Shown here: positions 19,141-31,366 of the stretch, one piece after another
Numbering within the stretch: the stretch's first letter is position 1
How the letters are laid out: each line of letters opens with the position of its first letter
Source of the DNA: Paenibacillus alvei DSM 29
Lineage (GTDB): Bacteria > Bacillota > Bacilli > Paenibacillales > Paenibacillaceae
Assembly (NCBI RefSeq): GCF_000293805.1
Contig: NZ_AMBZ01000002.1
Span: 581,001-645,000, forward strand
Reading direction: 5' to 3'
DNA length: 64,000 nt
The notes under the pieces: model-generated
What the model saw: only the letters and a program-made list of their open reading frames with translations
The model's database searches: none
What the model was told of the DNA's origin: nothing
Made by a program: the position numbers and the translations under genes

Positions 19141-20459
19141 TTACTTTCCTGCAGCCTCATCGAGCAATGCAGTCGTTCCATCCTTGTACTTCACCTGCCA
19201 TGCAGGCAGCAGTCGAACCGTGTCTTTCCCTAATATCGGAACATATACGGGATCAATGGCTGATATCGGCTTCTCCTTGCTAAGCTCTTTCAACTTTTTG
19301 ATTAATGCATCGCCGATCGCCAACTTGCGCATCTCTTTTTTCGCTGCACGCTGATGAAGCTGCACAAGAGATCGTTCATAGCTCGTAACCGTGCCTTCCT
19401 GCATCGTGACCTGCATATAGCCAAACCGGAATCGGCTTGTATTTACAATCGGGTAAGAGCCCCAATACTGCTGGAACCGGATTGCTGTTCCTAATTCACT
19501 GGCTGCTCCATTTAACGAATCCCGCTTCATATTGTCAGGCATCGTAACACGATATCTGCCATTCCAGCCGCCATGCTGGTTAATGAACCGAACTGCTGCG
19601 GTTACATCTGATGTGATATCCTGTTGTCCTTCTGTCTGTACAACTGGATCGGAATAAATGAGCCACTGTAATCCACGGTTTACTTCAAGCCCCCGTTTAA
19701 CATCGGTATAAATCTCAGAATTTCCAGTCTCAATATTTTCGTTACGGTTGGGTCATTGAACAAACTGCGCTGCATCTGCTCCGCCGTAATTCGGTCAAAC
19801 GGCAGTGTAACCTCCTGCATCTCAATAGGCTGCTCAGGAACATAATACGCTCCATCGACAAGCTTATAAGGCGTCCAGGCCCGTCCGAATTCGACTTGCT
19901 GCTTCACATCCTGCTCCGTCAAATTCGCACTGGTCGACTCATAGACAGCGTCCCCCTCCGCATTGAAGAAGAAGACGCGGACTTCCTTCGTATCCTTCGT
20001 GGTATACAACCAGATTCGACGGATGCTTTCATTCATAAGTACACTATCATCGCCGATCGGGAACACCCTCTGCAGCAGCTTTACCGGAATAGGCGCGTGG
20101 AACAGCAGCTCTACCCCTTCGTTCTCCTCACGAATGCGAGCCCAATCTACCGCAGAGACTGAACGATACTGGAATCCATCGTACGAACGTCCTTGCAGCC
20201 GTTTGACGATAATGTTATAGAAGGTCATGCCTGGATATAGAACCGTATGCTTGTTCCCTCCTAGGTGAAGCACGAGCTGCTCCGGGAACACCAGATTCTC
20301 AACCTTCTCCTCTGGACCAAGCGGATCCGTCATAATATAGTCGCTAGTGAACTTTTTGCGTACGTCGAAGTTCGGCATGCTGTATGCGAGAAAGAAGCTT
20401 TGCAGCAAGCTTAACAGCACTAGAAATGTCAGCAACAGCGTCTTAATGCGCTCAATCAT
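19141..20459 (-). pseudogene. yycH: WalRK regulatory protein YycH with a frameshift
   Basis: The first frame (20459-19680) gives an N-terminal membrane helix (LLLTFLVLLSLLQSFFLAYSMP) and the YycH N-domain through LFNDPTVTK. There the frame breaks at a T4 run on the plus strand (19736-19739). Adding one base restores NIETGNSEIYTDVKRGLEV and continues to YKDGTTALLDEAAGK, stop at 19141. Restored length is about 439 residues, normal for YycH, an extracytoplasmic partner of WalK and YycI. ATGA overlap with walK shows coupling. The break may be a sequencing error rather than true loss. Confidence 0.85.
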
Positions 20460-22324
20460 TCGCCTGCCTCACTCCCTTCCGCATTCATCAAGGTCAACGG
20501 AAGTGAGAAGGTAATTTCAGTACCTGAGCCCCATTCCGACTCAATCCATATATCCCCGCCATGCGTTCGCACAATTTCCCGGGCAATGGACAAGCCAAGT
20601 CCCGTACCGCCCATATTTCGTGAGCGTGCCTTATCTACTCGATAGAAACGTTCGAATATTCGTTCCAAATCCTTCTGTGGAATACCTAGACCATTATCCT
20701 GTACCGATACATGCAGCATACTGCGAGAATCATCCAACCCAGCAACCAGCTTCACCTCGCCACCGTCTGGCGTATACTTCACTGCATTGGACACGAGATT
20801 GTCCAGCAATTGATCAATCTGATCCCGATCAATCATCACTGATCCGTCCTTCCCGATGTCTGGGGCGATTTCCACTGCTGCAGTGATTCCCTTTTTGCGG
20901 AACTGGAAGGAGAATCGATCAATAACGTCCTCCAGCATCTCCGTCATATCTGTCACCTGCTTGCGCAGCTTTGCCTGCTTCGAATCAAGACGCGACAAGT
21001 GCAGCAAGTCGGTCACAAGACGGATCATACGCTCCGTCTCATTCTGAATGACACCGACGAAGCGACCTGCAAGCTTCGGCTCCTCCAGCGCACCGTCACC
21101 CAACGCCTCGACATAGCTTTTAATCGTCGTTAGCGGCGTTCGAAGCTCATGTGACACATTCGCAACGAACTCACGACGTGACTGCTCTAGCTTCTCTTGC
21201 TCTGTCACATCCTGCAGGACAACAATCGAGCCCGTCATTCCTTCTCCACGGCGATGAACTGGCGTAAAGGAGATGCGCAAGATTGTCTCACTGTCCCCAT
21301 CCTCCTCATGCGCTTCTGTCCGAGGTAGCAGCATCCAATTAAGCTTGCCATTCACCATCTCATTAATCTGCTCCTGTGGCACGCGAAGCACCTCGGCAAT
21401 ATGGCTGCTCTCGACTTCGCCTTGCTTTACATTAAGCAGCTTGCATGCACGTCTGTTGACGAGGATAACCTGTCCCTGCTCGTCCGTCGCCACTACACCG
21501 TCACTCATATTCGTCAGGATGGAAGTAAGCTTCTCCCTCTCTTCCTCATTGGCGTTCAACGCCTCCTGCAAGCGCCGGGTCATGTAATTGAAGGCTTCAC
21601 TCAACTGACCAATTTCATCAGTGCCCATTACAGGAACCTGACCTGCAAAGTTCCCTTCCGCCACCTTTGTCGCCTGCTTCGTAATTTCCTTGATCGGCTG
21701 TGTTATTGTATGGGCTAGAATGACCCCGAGAACAGCCGTCAATCCAAGCGCAATTGCCATCCCGGAGAGGAAGATCCGATTGATTCCCTCAATCGTCGCA
21801 TACAGTTCTTTCATCGAAGCGACAATATACAGGGCGCCAACAAGCTTCCCACTGGAGTAAACGGGCTTTGCCAACACCTGCTTGCGCACGTTATCCTCAT
21901 CAATAATGACCTCTTGGTTATCCCGCATTCCCTGTAGCGCTCGATTTACTACCGTTTCTGTATTTTTACGCCCCACATATTCCATATGGGTTGGCACAGA
22001 TGTCGTCAGTACCTTTCCGGTTACGTCTAGTACCTGAATCTCCACGCCGTTCATATTGATGAAGCTACGCACGAACTTATTCAGCGCCTCCAATGTCTGC
22101 TCATCATCCAGTGTTTCATCGCCTTTCAGCGTCTGACCGGCATAAATAGACATAAGCTCTGCAGTGTTCTGCAGCTCCTTCGTAAAGTTGGTCGTCTGCG
22201 TATGCTTCATGGAACTGACGAAATAGACGCCTATGAGTTGCATTGCAATCAAGATGAGCAATACATAGATAATAATCAGCTTTGCTTGGATCGTACGAAA
22301 AAACCGGCCTATTCCCCGCTTCAC
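20456..22324 (-). CDS. walK: Cell-wall sensor histidine kinase WalK
   Basis: A 622-residue sensor kinase. N-terminal membrane helix, extracytoplasmic domain (~35-180), second helix (~183-205), HAMP (ITQPIKEITKQA onward), PAS domain (~262-370), HisKA with phospho-acceptor His ~391 in FVANVSHELRTPLTTIKSYVEAL, and HATPase_c with N box, DNGLGIP, GGTGLGLSI. GTG start 22324 shares one base with the walR stop (TAGTG). WalK phosphorylates WalR to control peptidoglycan hydrolases and is normally essential. The downstream yycH start overlaps its stop as ATGA. Confidence 0.96.
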   Translation of the reverse strand: MKRGIGRFFRTIQAKLIIIYVLLILIAMQLIGVYFVSSMKHTQTTNFTKELQNTAELMSIYAGQTLKGDETLDDEQTLEALNKFVRSFINMNGVEIQVLDVTGKVLTTSVPTHMEYVGRKNTETVVNRALQGMRDNQEVIIDEDNVRKQVLAKPVYSSGKLVGALYIVASMKELYATIEGINRIFLSGMAIALGLTAVLGVILAHTITQPIKEITKQATKVAEGNFAGQVPVMGTDEIGQLSEAFNYMTRRLQEALNANEEEREKLTSILTNMSDGVVATDEQGQVILVNRRACKLLNVKQGEVESSHIAEVLRVPQEQINEMVNGKLNWMLLPRTEAHEEDGDSETILRISFTPVHRRGEGMTGSIVVLQDVTEQEKLEQSRREFVANVSHELRTPLTTIKSYVEALGDGALEEPKLAGRFVGVIQNETERMIRLVTDLLHLSRLDSKQAKLRKQVTDMTEMLEDVIDRFSFQFRKKGITAAVEIAPDIGKDGSVMIDRDQIDQLLDNLVSNAVKYTPDGGEVKLVAGLDDSRSMLHVSVQDNGLGIPQKDLERIFERFYRVDKARSRNMGGTGLGLSIAREIVRTHGGDIWIESEWGSGTEITFSLPLTLMNAEGSEAGE

Positions 22325-23058
22325 TAGAAGCCTCCGCTCCGCGGATTGCGCATCATATAGCCCAATCCACGCCGAGTGATGATATATTCCGGCTTACTTG
22401 GATCGTCCTCAATCTTTTCGCGCAATCGCCTTATCGTCACATCCACTGTACGCACATCTCCGAAATACTCATAGCCCCATACGGCCTGCAGCAAATGCTC
22501 GCGTGTCATGACCTTGCCTGCGTTGCGCACTAAATAGAACAGCAGTTCATACTCCCGATGAGTTAAATCAAGCATTGCGCCGTTCTTATATACCACATAC
22601 ATATCCGTATCAATAAGCAGCTTGTGAAGCTTGATACCCTGCTTTTCAGCCAATAGCGCCTCGGCGTCCTCTTCTTGGGTCGGAGTCGAAACCTTGTTTT
22701 GACGCCGCAAATGCGCCTTTACCCGAGCCAGCAGCTCTCTCGTACTGAAGGGCTTCGTTACATAGTCATCCGCACCCATTTCAAGACCGAGCACCTTATC
22801 CAGCTCCGTGTCCTTTGCTGTCAGCATAATGATAGGCATATGCAAATGTTGACGCACCTCGCGGCACACGTCCATTCCGTCCTTCACGGGCAGCATCAAA
22901 TCAAGAAGCATCAGATCCGGCTTCTCCGATAAGGCCAATTCAACAGCAGCTCCCCCGTCAAAGGCGCAAATTACCTCATAGCCTTCCTTTTCCAAATTAA
23001 ATTTTAAAATATCTGCAATCGGTTGTTCATCATCTACAACGAGTATTTTGCCGTACAC
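22324..23058 (-). CDS. walR: Cell-wall response regulator WalR
   Basis: A 244-residue OmpR-family regulator: receiver domain ([10 protein letters not shown], phospho-acceptor Asp53 in LLDLMLP, Lys in YVTKPF) and a winged-helix DNA-binding domain ([53 protein letters not shown] region). The start is GTG, with AGAGG 9 nt upstream. First gene of the wal operon; the 208-bp gap to the preceding gene holds its promoter and an upstream terminator. Confidence 0.97.
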   Translation of the reverse strand: MYGKILVVDDEQPIADILKFNLEKEGYEVICAFDGGAAVELALSEKPDLMLLDLMLPVKDGMDVCREVRQHLHMPIIMLTAKDTELDKVLGLEMGADDYVTKPFSTRELLARVKAHLRRQNKVSTPTQEEDAEALLAEKQGIKLHKLLIDTDMYVVYKNGAMLDLTHREYELLFYLVRNAGKVMTREHLLQAVWGYEYFGDVRTVDVTIRRLREKIEDDPSKPEYIITRRGLGYMMRNPRSGGF

Positions 23059-23226
23059 GAATCCACACCTCTCCCTCTGCCTTCACATTTCCAATTACAT
23101 ACTATGAATTCACAATATTCCGATCTGTATGCAGCTAGTCCATATGTCACTCTATTTTACCATAATTGTCTCTACATCCCGAACCCAAACGTTGGAGGGG
23201 ACGGCATAACACGGCAGTTAAGCTAC

Positions 23227-23257
23227 AAAAAGACGGGACATCCGATTCGTCCCGTCT
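23227..23257 (-). terminator. Terminator after the M23 peptidase gene
   Basis: On the minus strand an 8-bp stem (23250-23257 with 23231-23238), extended by inner pairs, is followed by TTTTTG. It lies 10 bp after the M23 gene and insulates walR from it. Confidence 0.82.
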
Positions 23258-23266
23258 AGCTTGTGT

Positions 23267-24802
23267 TTATAAATATTTTAGAGGGTTTTGAACCTCGTCA
23301 TTTTTGATAATCTCAAAATGCAGATGCGTACCGGTTGAGTCTCCCGTATTTCCCATGACACCGATATCCTGGCCCTTCTCAACAATATCGCCTACGTTGA
23401 TGTTAATCTTGCTAAGATGGCCGTACAACGTTTTGTAGCCATTGCGATGATTGACAATAATGCAGTTGCCATATCCGTTCTTCACGCCCGCGAACAGCAC
23501 AACGCCTTCATCGGCGGCCATAATAGAACGATCAGAGGATACCATGTCGATGCCCTTGTGCATACGCCCCCAGCGCTTGCCGAATCCGCTCGTCAAGGTT
23601 GCACTGTTCACTGGCCAGTCAAAGGAGCCTGTCCCTTCACCGCGCACGATTTTCGTGCCGCGAACGACAATTTCCGGAATGGCTGGCTCAACAACCTCTT
23701 GCTCAAGCCACTCCTCGTGGGACAGCTTGCCGTTGTCTTTCACCAGACGATAAGACATGCGCTTGAGTCCCTGCTTGCCCTTACGGACAACCTTCGACTC
23801 GCCAGAACGCATATTTGGGTCTTCCTTGATCACTTTTTGTGGCTCAGTAACTAAATATTCGCTATACGCCTCAACCGTCTTCACGGTAATAAGCGGCTTC
23901 GAATCTGTTAAGTTAAGTACTTGCCCCTCCTTCAATCGTTCTTCACCGATTTCTGGATTATTACGATAAATTGCCTCCATCGACACATTCATCTTGTTTG
24001 CAATTGAAGAGACGGTATCTCCATCCCTTACAATATATTGGAGCTTATTCGTAAGACCTGTCGTCAGCTTGCTAATTGCCTCTTCTGGTGTTAACAGTTG
24101 CTTAGGGCTAATATTGGCATTTTCCGTGCTGACACGCTCGCGGAAGCTGACGGATTCAAGGCGTGATACCGCCTTCGTTGCCTTTTCTGAGCGCATAGGC
24201 GCAGCCAGTACACGAACTTCCTTCGCATTGCCCTTTTTAGATGCCGAAGGCGTATACTTCGCCTTTACTTGCTTCAATACTTTATCAGCCGTTGCCTCAT
24301 CATTGACATAGCCGATCGCCTTACCATTGATATTCAGTTCCACACCTTCTGCATAAGCAGTAGTCAATTGATCGAGCTTGTCGAGCGTTGCTGACGTCGT
24401 TGGCTCTGCCTTGAAGCCGGAATCCTCAATCGTTCGGATCCCTTCCCGATTCAACTTCATGTGAGCATTCGGATATTTAGCCTGCTCTTTTTGCAAACGC
24501 TCAGTATAGAAGCGCTCTATTTCACCAAGATTGGACACAGTGCCCAATAGCTCATCCTGATGATATACATGATAAAAAGGTATCGTATTAGCCTTTACAT
24601 ATGTAATGCCGCCCCATATCGCAGATGCGACCAATGCCATGCCGCTAGTTGCAAAAATAATTGTTCTTTTTCCCTTTGTCATCCATCGGGTTGCAGGATT
24701 CATCGCTAACCGTTCCCGCCATGCAGCCGTCCATTGTTGCCATCGGTTGCGGCTATCCATTTGTTCATCCTCATCCCGACGATTTCCGTTGAAACGTTCC
24801 AT
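23267..24802 (-). CDS. Cell-wall peptidase: LysM, G5 and M23 domains, membrane-anchored
   Basis: A 511-residue protein. A basic, Trp-rich cytoplasmic N terminus is followed by a membrane helix (~48-70). A helical YabE-like/stalk region leads to a LysM domain (LQYIVRDGDTVSSIANKMNV onward), a G5 domain (ITVKTVEAYSEYLV ... EIVVRGTK), and a C-terminal M23 endopeptidase (HKGIDM, NGYKTLYGHLS, HLHFEI zinc and catalytic motifs). It likely cuts peptide cross-links of peptidoglycan. Located directly upstream of walR, whose regulon consists of such hydrolases, so control by WalR is plausible. It may start slightly downstream, at the second ATG (residue 15). Confidence 0.92.
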   Translation of the reverse strand: MERFNGNRRDEDEQMDSRNRWQQWTAAWRERLAMNPATRWMTKGKRTIIFATSGMALVASAIWGGITYVKANTIPFYHVYHQDELLGTVSNLGEIERFYTERLQKEQAKYPNAHMKLNREGIRTIEDSGFKAEPTTSATLDKLDQLTTAYAEGVELNINGKAIGYVNDEATADKVLKQVKAKYTPSASKKGNAKEVRVLAAPMRSEKATKAVSRLESVSFRERVSTENANISPKQLLTPEEAISKLTTGLTNKLQYIVRDGDTVSSIANKMNVSMEAIYRNNPEIGEERLKEGQVLNLTDSKPLITVKTVEAYSEYLVTEPQKVIKEDPNMRSGESKVVRKGKQGLKRMSYRLVKDNGKLSHEEWLEQEVVEPAIPEIVVRGTKIVRGEGTGSFDWPVNSATLTSGFGKRWGRMHKGIDMVSSDRSIMAADEGVVLFAGVKNGYGNCIIVNHRNGYKTLYGHLSKININVGDIVEKGQDIGVMGNTGDSTGTHLHFEIIKNDEVQNPLKYL

Positions 24803-24996
24803 GATGGTCTCCTTTACGAATACAGTGCCTATATTCTCATACGTAGTTTGATTTTTTCTATGAAAAGTTGAAAAGTTACAAAAAATTAATGTTTTGTCAT
24901 CATTTTTTAATGTACCATAGGTCGAAAGTACATTGCAACTTGACCGAATTCGTCGCTTTATAGACGTTCCTCACCTCGATACCCCTTACTTTTGCA

Positions 24997-25046
24997 CACA
25001 AAAACGCGGAATTGTGCTCATCGAAGAAAAGATGGCCAATTCCGCG
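24997..25046 (-). terminator. Terminator after the hypothetical gene at 25127
   Basis: A perfect 10-bp stem (25005-25014 with 25037-25046) with a 22-nt loop; on the minus strand TTTT follows. It lies 80 bp beyond the stop at 25127. The large loop makes the call less certain. Confidence 0.65.
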
Positions 25047-25126
25047 CTTATTATTTTCTCTATTTGCCCTGTTTATTCAAAACGTACCAATAGCTGTCCT
25101 ACATGGTTTTTTCCATCGTATAAAGA

Positions 25127-25903
25127 TTACGGAGTTCCTGTTCCCTCGTTTTTGCTCTCTTTCGTATTTGCTGTATTTGCTGTATCCGTTGTCTTCGATT
25201 CTCCAACCATCCATTCCCGCATCTCTTTATATTCCTCATCATTCAGATGCTTCGCCAGAATCTGCTCCACCTCGATAACCTCACTGGACGTCAGTCCGCC
25301 TTCCATCAATGTGGAGATGCGCTGCCAATCCTCCTGAGGCAGTTTCTTCATTAAGGTCGCAAAAATTTGATCCTTCTTCTCCTTCGACAACTCTTCCTTG
25401 CTCTTCGATATCGATTCAGGCGGAACTATAATCGCTTCTCGTCCCTTTGATTCCTGACCGGATGATATACCTCCCATTACCGGCAAAGAACCATCAGGCG
25501 CCATATGTGAGCCGCTCTCGCCTTCATTCGTTTTATCAGTCGAAGGAATGGACGTTCCGTGATCCTCCTCCTTCGATCCCTGCCCTTTTTGGGTCGCTTG
25601 CTGCCCGTTATTGTCCGTACGCTCGTTCATACCGCTACTATTGTTGAGCGTGCCTCCCTGACTCTTCCCTATCGGAGTATTATTCTGAATACTAGCTGTT
25701 TGGGTATCAAAACCGAGTAGCACGCCCCACATAGAGGTTAACGTTAAAGGCTTCCGCTCTACTGGAATCTGGAATTTATCCAGAGCAGTTTGAATATATC
25801 GATCCACTACGATCGCTGTTGTCCCTATCGTTAATAAGCTAGATAATATGCCAACTACTAATATTGTCATTGCCACTCGCATTACACGCCATACTAAGCG
25901 CAT
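25127..25903 (-). CDS. Membrane-anchored protein with a disordered linker, unknown function
   Basis: A 258-residue protein. One N-terminal membrane helix (~8-32), a short conserved-looking stretch (DRYIQTALDKFQIPVERKPLTLTSMWGVLLGFD), then ~90 residues of low-complexity Gly/Ser/Asn/Gln/Lys linker, and a C-terminal helical domain (KKDQIFATLMKKLPQEDWQRISTLMEGGLTSSEVIEVEQILAKHL region). The tail repeats T-A-N-T. I do not recognise a family; the topology (anchor, linker, small folded head) suggests an extracytoplasmic sensor or structural protein. Between purA and the M23 peptidase, same strand. Confidence 0.75.
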   Translation of the reverse strand: MRLVWRVMRVAMTILVVGILSSLLTIGTTAIVVDRYIQTALDKFQIPVERKPLTLTSMWGVLLGFDTQTASIQNNTPIGKSQGGTLNNSSGMNERTDNNGQQATQKGQGSKEEDHGTSIPSTDKTNEGESGSHMAPDGSLPVMGGISSGQESKGREAIIVPPESISKSKEELSKEKKDQIFATLMKKLPQEDWQRISTLMEGGLTSSEVIEVEQILAKHLNDEEYKEMREWMVGESKTTDTANTANTKESKNEGTGTP

Positions 25904-26078
25904 CTATACTACCTCCTAGCCAGCCCTAGTCCCACGCGGCAGGCGCTATGCCTCCATCGTTCCTAGACGCGTATTAAGAGAAATAGAAGCACTAACCCGA
26001 CTCTTTTTCCCCTATCTCGCATTTGGTCTCTTTACCGGCTCACAGTCATTTACTTCTTAGTATGCCCAAATATGCACA

Positions 26079-26112
26079 AAAAAAACGGCTACTCCCAAAG
26101 GAAAAGCCGTTT
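26079..26112 (-). terminator. purA terminator
   Basis: An 8-bp stem (26083-26090 with 26105-26112) is preceded on the plus strand by a run of A, giving a long T-run on the minus strand. It lies 28 bp after the purA stop. Confidence 0.88.
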
Positions 26113-26139
26113 GTTTCCGTTTCAATATCATGCTTGCAA

Positions 26140-27444
<1,305 letters not shown>

Positions 27445-27497
27445 TTACACACCGTTATTCACTGCTCTTTCAAGCGTTCGCTCCAAGCAGCATACCT

Positions 27498-27526
27498 AGT
27501 TTATCAGTCAAATAGTGCAAAGTCAA
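27498..27526 (-). promoter_or_regulatory. Sigma-A promoter of purA
   Basis: Read on the minus strand: -35 TTGACT (27526-27521), a 17-bp spacer, and -10 TAAACT (27503-27498), about 75 bp before the purA start codon. Confidence 0.75.
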
Positions 27527-27533
27527 CGAAAAG

Positions 27534-27581
27534 CGAACGTTGATATCCGACCTTAACCAAATGTTCGGAAAACAACGTTCG
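27534..27581 (-). promoter_or_regulatory. PurR box (purine repressor operator)
   Basis: Two inverted half-sites, CGAACATT (27567-27560, minus strand) and CGAACGTT reading the other way (27534-27541), are separated by 18 bp. This fits the Bacillus PurBox of two inverted CGAA-containing arms. A third half-site, CGAACGTT, lies at 27581-27574. The array sits just upstream of the purA -35 element, as expected for PurR repression. Confidence 0.75.
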
Positions 27582-27597
27582 CTTTCTTTTACGCTTA

Positions 27598-28955
27598 TTA
27601 TCCCGCAGGAGCGTCCTGATGATTCCTTTCGTAGCTGACGAATTTGTTGAAGTTCTTCAAAAACACCAACTCCACCGTCCCTACTGGGCCATTCCGCTGC
27701 TTGGCAATAATAATTTCGATAATATTTTTTTCTCCGTATCCTGATTGTAGTAATCATCACGGTACAGGAAGGCTACGATATCGGCATCCTGCTCGATGGA
27801 ACCCGATTCCCGAAGGTCGGACATCATCGGACGCTTATCCTGCCGCTGCTCTACGCCCCGGCTAAGCTGGGACAAGGCAATAACGGGAACTTCTAGCTCA
27901 CGCGCAATCTGCTTCAAGGTACGGGAAATCTCCGAGACTTCCTGCTGGCGGTTCTCGCCAGGCTTACCGCGTCCTTGAATCAGCTGCAAGTAATCGATAA
28001 GAATCATGCCGAGACCGCGTTCTTTCTTAAGGCGTCTGCACTTAGCACGAATATCCGCTACCGTAATTCCCGGTGTATCATCAATGTAGACCTCTGCCTC
28101 GGACAAGGCTGCGATGGACATCGTCAGCTTCTCCCAATCGTCATCCTCTAACGCCCCTGTACGAAGCCGCCCTGCATCAACATTCGACTCGGCACAGACC
28201 ATACGCTGTACAAGCTGTGCCGCAGACATTTCGAGACTGAAAATGGCTACCGTCTCCTTCGCGCGAACCCCAACATTCTGGGCAACATTCAAAGCGAAGG
28301 CTGTCTTGCCGACAGAAGGGCGGGCCGCCACAATGACAAGGTCACTGCGCTGGAAGCCTGATGTCATCTTATCCAAATCCGGGAAGCCTGACGGGATTCC
28401 CGTCGTTCCGCCGCCTGTTTGCTGGCTTAGCGTTTCTACTTTATCATAGACTTCCATCAACACATCTTTAATCGCGATAAAGCCGCTCGAAGAGCGGCGG
28501 TTCGAAATTTCCAAGATACGTCGTTCCGCATCGCTAAGCAGTCCAGAGACATCCTCACCGCCTGTATATCCTTCACTAGCGATTTGAGTGGCGGTTCGGA
28601 TGAGACGTCGCATCATTGATTTTTCTTCAATAATTTGCGCGTAATAATCAACGTTGGCTGCGGTCGGCACCGCATTGGCCAGCTTCGTCAAATAGGACAC
28701 GCTGCCGACGTCTTCCAACTGCTGCTTATCCTTCAGCTTTGCCGTAAGCGTCACGAGGTCAATCGGCTGGTTGTCTTCCCCCAGCTCGATCATGGCCTCA
28801 TAGATCATCTGATGGGCCGGATTATAGAAGTCCTCGGACTGAATCCGTTCCATCGATGTAATCAACGCCTCGGACTGCAGCAATATCGCACCGAGAACGG
28901 CTTGCTCAGCCTCTAGGTTCTGCGGCGGAACACGATCGACATACATCTCATTCAT
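27598..28955 (-). pseudogene. dnaB: Replicative DNA helicase DnaB with a 3' frameshift (probable sequence error)
   Basis: Start MNEMYVDRVPPQNLEAEQAVLGAI; N-terminal domain, linker, then a RecA-like core with Walker A GRPSVGKT-type motif (ARPSVGKTAFALN), Walker B (MILIDYLQLI) and the arginine-rich EISRTLKQIAREL. At [13 protein letters not shown] the frame breaks at a T7 run (27725-27731); one added base restores [18 protein letters not shown] and an end at 27598, giving about 452 residues as expected (B. subtilis DnaC 454). Without it the last ~36 residues are replaced by [14 protein letters not shown]. This hexameric 5'-3' helicase is essential, so a true null is unlikely. It lies 1 bp after rplI. 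Confidence 0.93.
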
Positions 28956-28956
28956 T

Positions 28957-29400
28957 CTATTCCTCCGTTACGTGCACCTTCATCGTCGCCTTGACTTCAG
29001 GATGCAGCTTCACGGCTACATTCGTAAATCCAAGCGTACGAATCGGGTCATGCAGTTCGATTTTACGCTTATCTATTTTGATCTTCATGCCTGCAAGAGC
29101 TTCGGCAATTTGCTTTGATGTGATTGCGCCGAACAGACGACCGCCCTCACCAGCCTTTGCCTTTAGTTCAACCGTTGTTTCACCCAGCTTCTCTGCAAGC
29201 ACTTCCGCATCGATCTTTTCTTGTTCCTTACGCTTCTCTTCAGACTTCTTCTGTTGATCCAGGGTCTTCAGATTGCCGTCCGTCGCCGGACGAGCCAGTC
29301 CCTGCTTGATAAGGAAATTTTGAGCGTACCCTTCGGAAACCTCTTTGACTTGTCCTTTCTTGCCTTGTCCTTTTACATCCTGCAACAAGATGACTTTCAT
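28957..29400 (-). CDS. rplI: Ribosomal protein bL9
   Basis: A 147-residue protein: [30 protein letters not shown] is the typical N-terminal 23S-binding domain, followed by a long Lys/Glu helix and the C-terminal domain ([14 protein letters not shown]). It binds domain V of 23S rRNA at the base of the L1 stalk. The start overlaps the gdpP stop as ATGA and dnaB begins 1 bp later, so gdpP-rplI-dnaB is one translationally coupled operon. Confidence 0.97.
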   Translation of the reverse strand: MKVILLQDVKGQGKKGQVKEVSEGYAQNFLIKQGLARPATDGNLKTLDQQKKSEEKRKEQEKIDAEVLAEKLGETTVELKAKAGEGGRLFGAITSKQIAEALAGMKIKIDKRKIELHDPIRTLGFTNVAVKLHPEVKATMKVHVTEE

Positions 29401-31355
29401 TCGAACAACCCCTCTTCTGCGTCGATTTCTTCCAGCACGCGCTTTAGCTTCGCTTCTGCCTCAACCAGCGTACCTTGCAATTGTGCCGCGGCATTGGTTA
29501 AATGACCACCGCCGCCCAGCTGTTCCATAACAACCTGCACATTCATCTGGCCCAACGAGCGCGCGCTAATCCCGATGAGTCCGTCATGTCGCTCGCTGAT
29601 TACGAACGAAGCGAGAACATCGGTCATATTTAATAGCGTATCAGCTACCTGTGCAATGAGCAACTGAGAAAATTTTCGTCCCGGTTCTGTAACCGCAACC
29701 GCAATATGCCCATAAAGCACCTGTGCATGGCGGATAACTTCCGCCTTCTGAATATACTCATCCAGATCTTCCTTCAAAATTCGCTGGATGAGCAGTGGAT
29801 CCGCTCCCTGTCTGCGCAGGAAGCTTGCTGCATCGAATGTGCGCGAGCCTGTTCGCAGCGTGAAATATTTCGTATCCACAGTGATCCCCGCCAACAACGC
29901 CGTTGCCTCCAGCATGCTCAGATTAATTCGATTATGGATATATTGCAGCAGCTCAGTAACAAGCTCTGCCGTAGATGACGCGTACGGCTCCAAATAAACG
30001 AGAACCGCGTCATTTATAAACTCTTCACCTCGGCGATGATGATCAATGATGACAATCCGATCCGATTGAAGCAAGCGCGGCTCTTCCACCATAGAAGCTT
30101 TGTGCGTGTCACATACAACCAAAAGACTAGCTTCCGTAATCATTTCTATAGCTTCCGCTCGAGAAATAAACCTCGACCATAGAATTTCGTCCTTCTTCAA
30201 ATAATCAACTAGACGATCAATCGACGGATTGCTCTCTTCCAGCACAATATAGGCTTCAACCCCAAGCATGCGACATGCGTTCAGCACTCCAATCGATGAT
30301 CCAATCGAATCCGTATCTGGATTTTTGTGTCCCATAATGAAAACAGCATCGCTCTGCTTAATGAAGTCCCGAAGTGCATGAGCAATAACACGGGCACGGA
30401 CGCGTGTCCGCTTTTCCGCCGCATTCGACTTACCACCGTAGAACGATAGACGCTGGCCCATACGAACCGCCACCTGATCTCCTCCACGGCCCAATGCGAT
30501 ATCCAAGCAAGATTGGGAAAGCTGCCCAAGCTCTGGAATGCTGTCAGCACCTGCTGCTATTCCCATACTCAGCGTCACTGGGAGCTTGTTGTCCAGCGTC
30601 GTTTCCCGAACCTCATCAAGTATGACAAATCTAGTCTGCTCCAGCGCCTTGAGCGTCTGCACATCCATGATCATAAAATGGCGATCAGAGGATAGACGCT
30701 TCATCAGCACGCCATGCTCACCTGCCCATGACGTAATTTGACCGTTCACTCGGGCGAGCAGAGCCGCTCGCTGCTGATCGTCCATTCCTTGTGTGGACTC
30801 CTCCAAGTTATCCATTACGACAACGCCGACCGCAATACGCTCCTCGTCATAACGCTTGCGCAGGCTCCACAAGTCAGTAATGTCCGTGAAGTAAACAACC
30901 CGCTCCTCTGGAACAATATCTGCATGTACGATTCGCCCGCCGATGAACAACTCTGCGGAACGATCCTTCTCTTTTCCCATATGAAGCTGCGGAAAGATGT
31001 CTGTCAATTCCTCGCCGACTAGCCCATCCTGACCGGTTAATTGAGAGACATAAGGGTTATGCCACTCAATGACACGATCTTCACGATATAGGAGGATACC
31101 ATACGGCAGATCAACGATTGCCTCTTCCCCAGCCCGTTTTACCCGCAATCCAAGCGTCGATAAATACGACTCCGTCTCTTCCCGGAATTTGCGCTCTGCC
31201 GTGAACGATGCAACTGCGAGCGCTGCAATACAGAGCCATGCCAATACGCCTACTCCCCAATTGAACCAGGTGAGCACCAGGCTCATGGCGATCAGTACAA
31301 CGAATGTCCAGCTTGTATGTTTCGTATACCAACGTTGAAACAATAGTTTAGGCAT
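29397..31355 (-). CDS. gdpP: Cyclic-di-AMP phosphodiesterase GdpP
   Basis: A 652-residue membrane protein: two N-terminal helices (~12-50), a PAS-like domain (~60-150), a degenerate GGDEF domain (~170-300), and DHH/DHHA1 domains. The catalytic residues appear as [21 protein letters not shown] and [10 protein letters not shown], and [12 protein letters not shown] near the C terminus. It hydrolyses c-di-AMP to pApA and so sets osmotic and cell-wall homeostasis. Located between yybS (11 bp upstream) and rplI (4-bp overlap). Confidence 0.96.
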   Translation of the reverse strand: MPKLLFQRWYTKHTSWTFVVLIAMSLVLTWFNWGVGVLAWLCIAALAVASFTAERKFREETESYLSTLGLRVKRAGEEAIVDLPYGILLYREDRVIEWHNPYVSQLTGQDGLVGEELTDIFPQLHMGKEKDRSAELFIGGRIVHADIVPEERVVYFTDITDLWSLRKRYDEERIAVGVVVMDNLEESTQGMDDQQRAALLARVNGQITSWAGEHGVLMKRLSSDRHFMIMDVQTLKALEQTRFVILDEVRETTLDNKLPVTLSMGIAAGADSIPELGQLSQSCLDIALGRGGDQVAVRMGQRLSFYGGKSNAAEKRTRVRARVIAHALRDFIKQSDAVFIMGHKNPDTDSIGSSIGVLNACRMLGVEAYIVLEESNPSIDRLVDYLKKDEILWSRFISRAEAIEMITEASLLVVCDTHKASMVEEPRLLQSDRIVIIDHHRRGEEFINDAVLVYLEPYASSTAELVTELLQYIHNRINLSMLEATALLAGITVDTKYFTLRTGSRTFDAASFLRRQGADPLLIQRILKEDLDEYIQKAEVIRHAQVLYGHIAVAVTEPGRKFSQLLIAQVADTLLNMTDVLASFVISERHDGLIGISARSLGQMNVQVVMEQLGGGGHLTNAAAQLQGTLVEAEAKLKRVLEEIDAEEGLFE

Positions 31356-31366
31356 GCCTTCTCACC

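Noticed and set aside
20574-20587. ATTTCCCGGGCAAT in walK as a Noc-binding site
   Set aside because: It has one mismatch to ATTTCCCGGGAAAT and only one such near-match was noticed in the window; a single near-match is expected by chance.
27470-27760. Minus-strand frame 27470-27760 as a separate gene
   Set aside because: It is in a third frame across the 3' end of dnaB and the purA operator; the dnaB continuation frame has clear family similarity instead.
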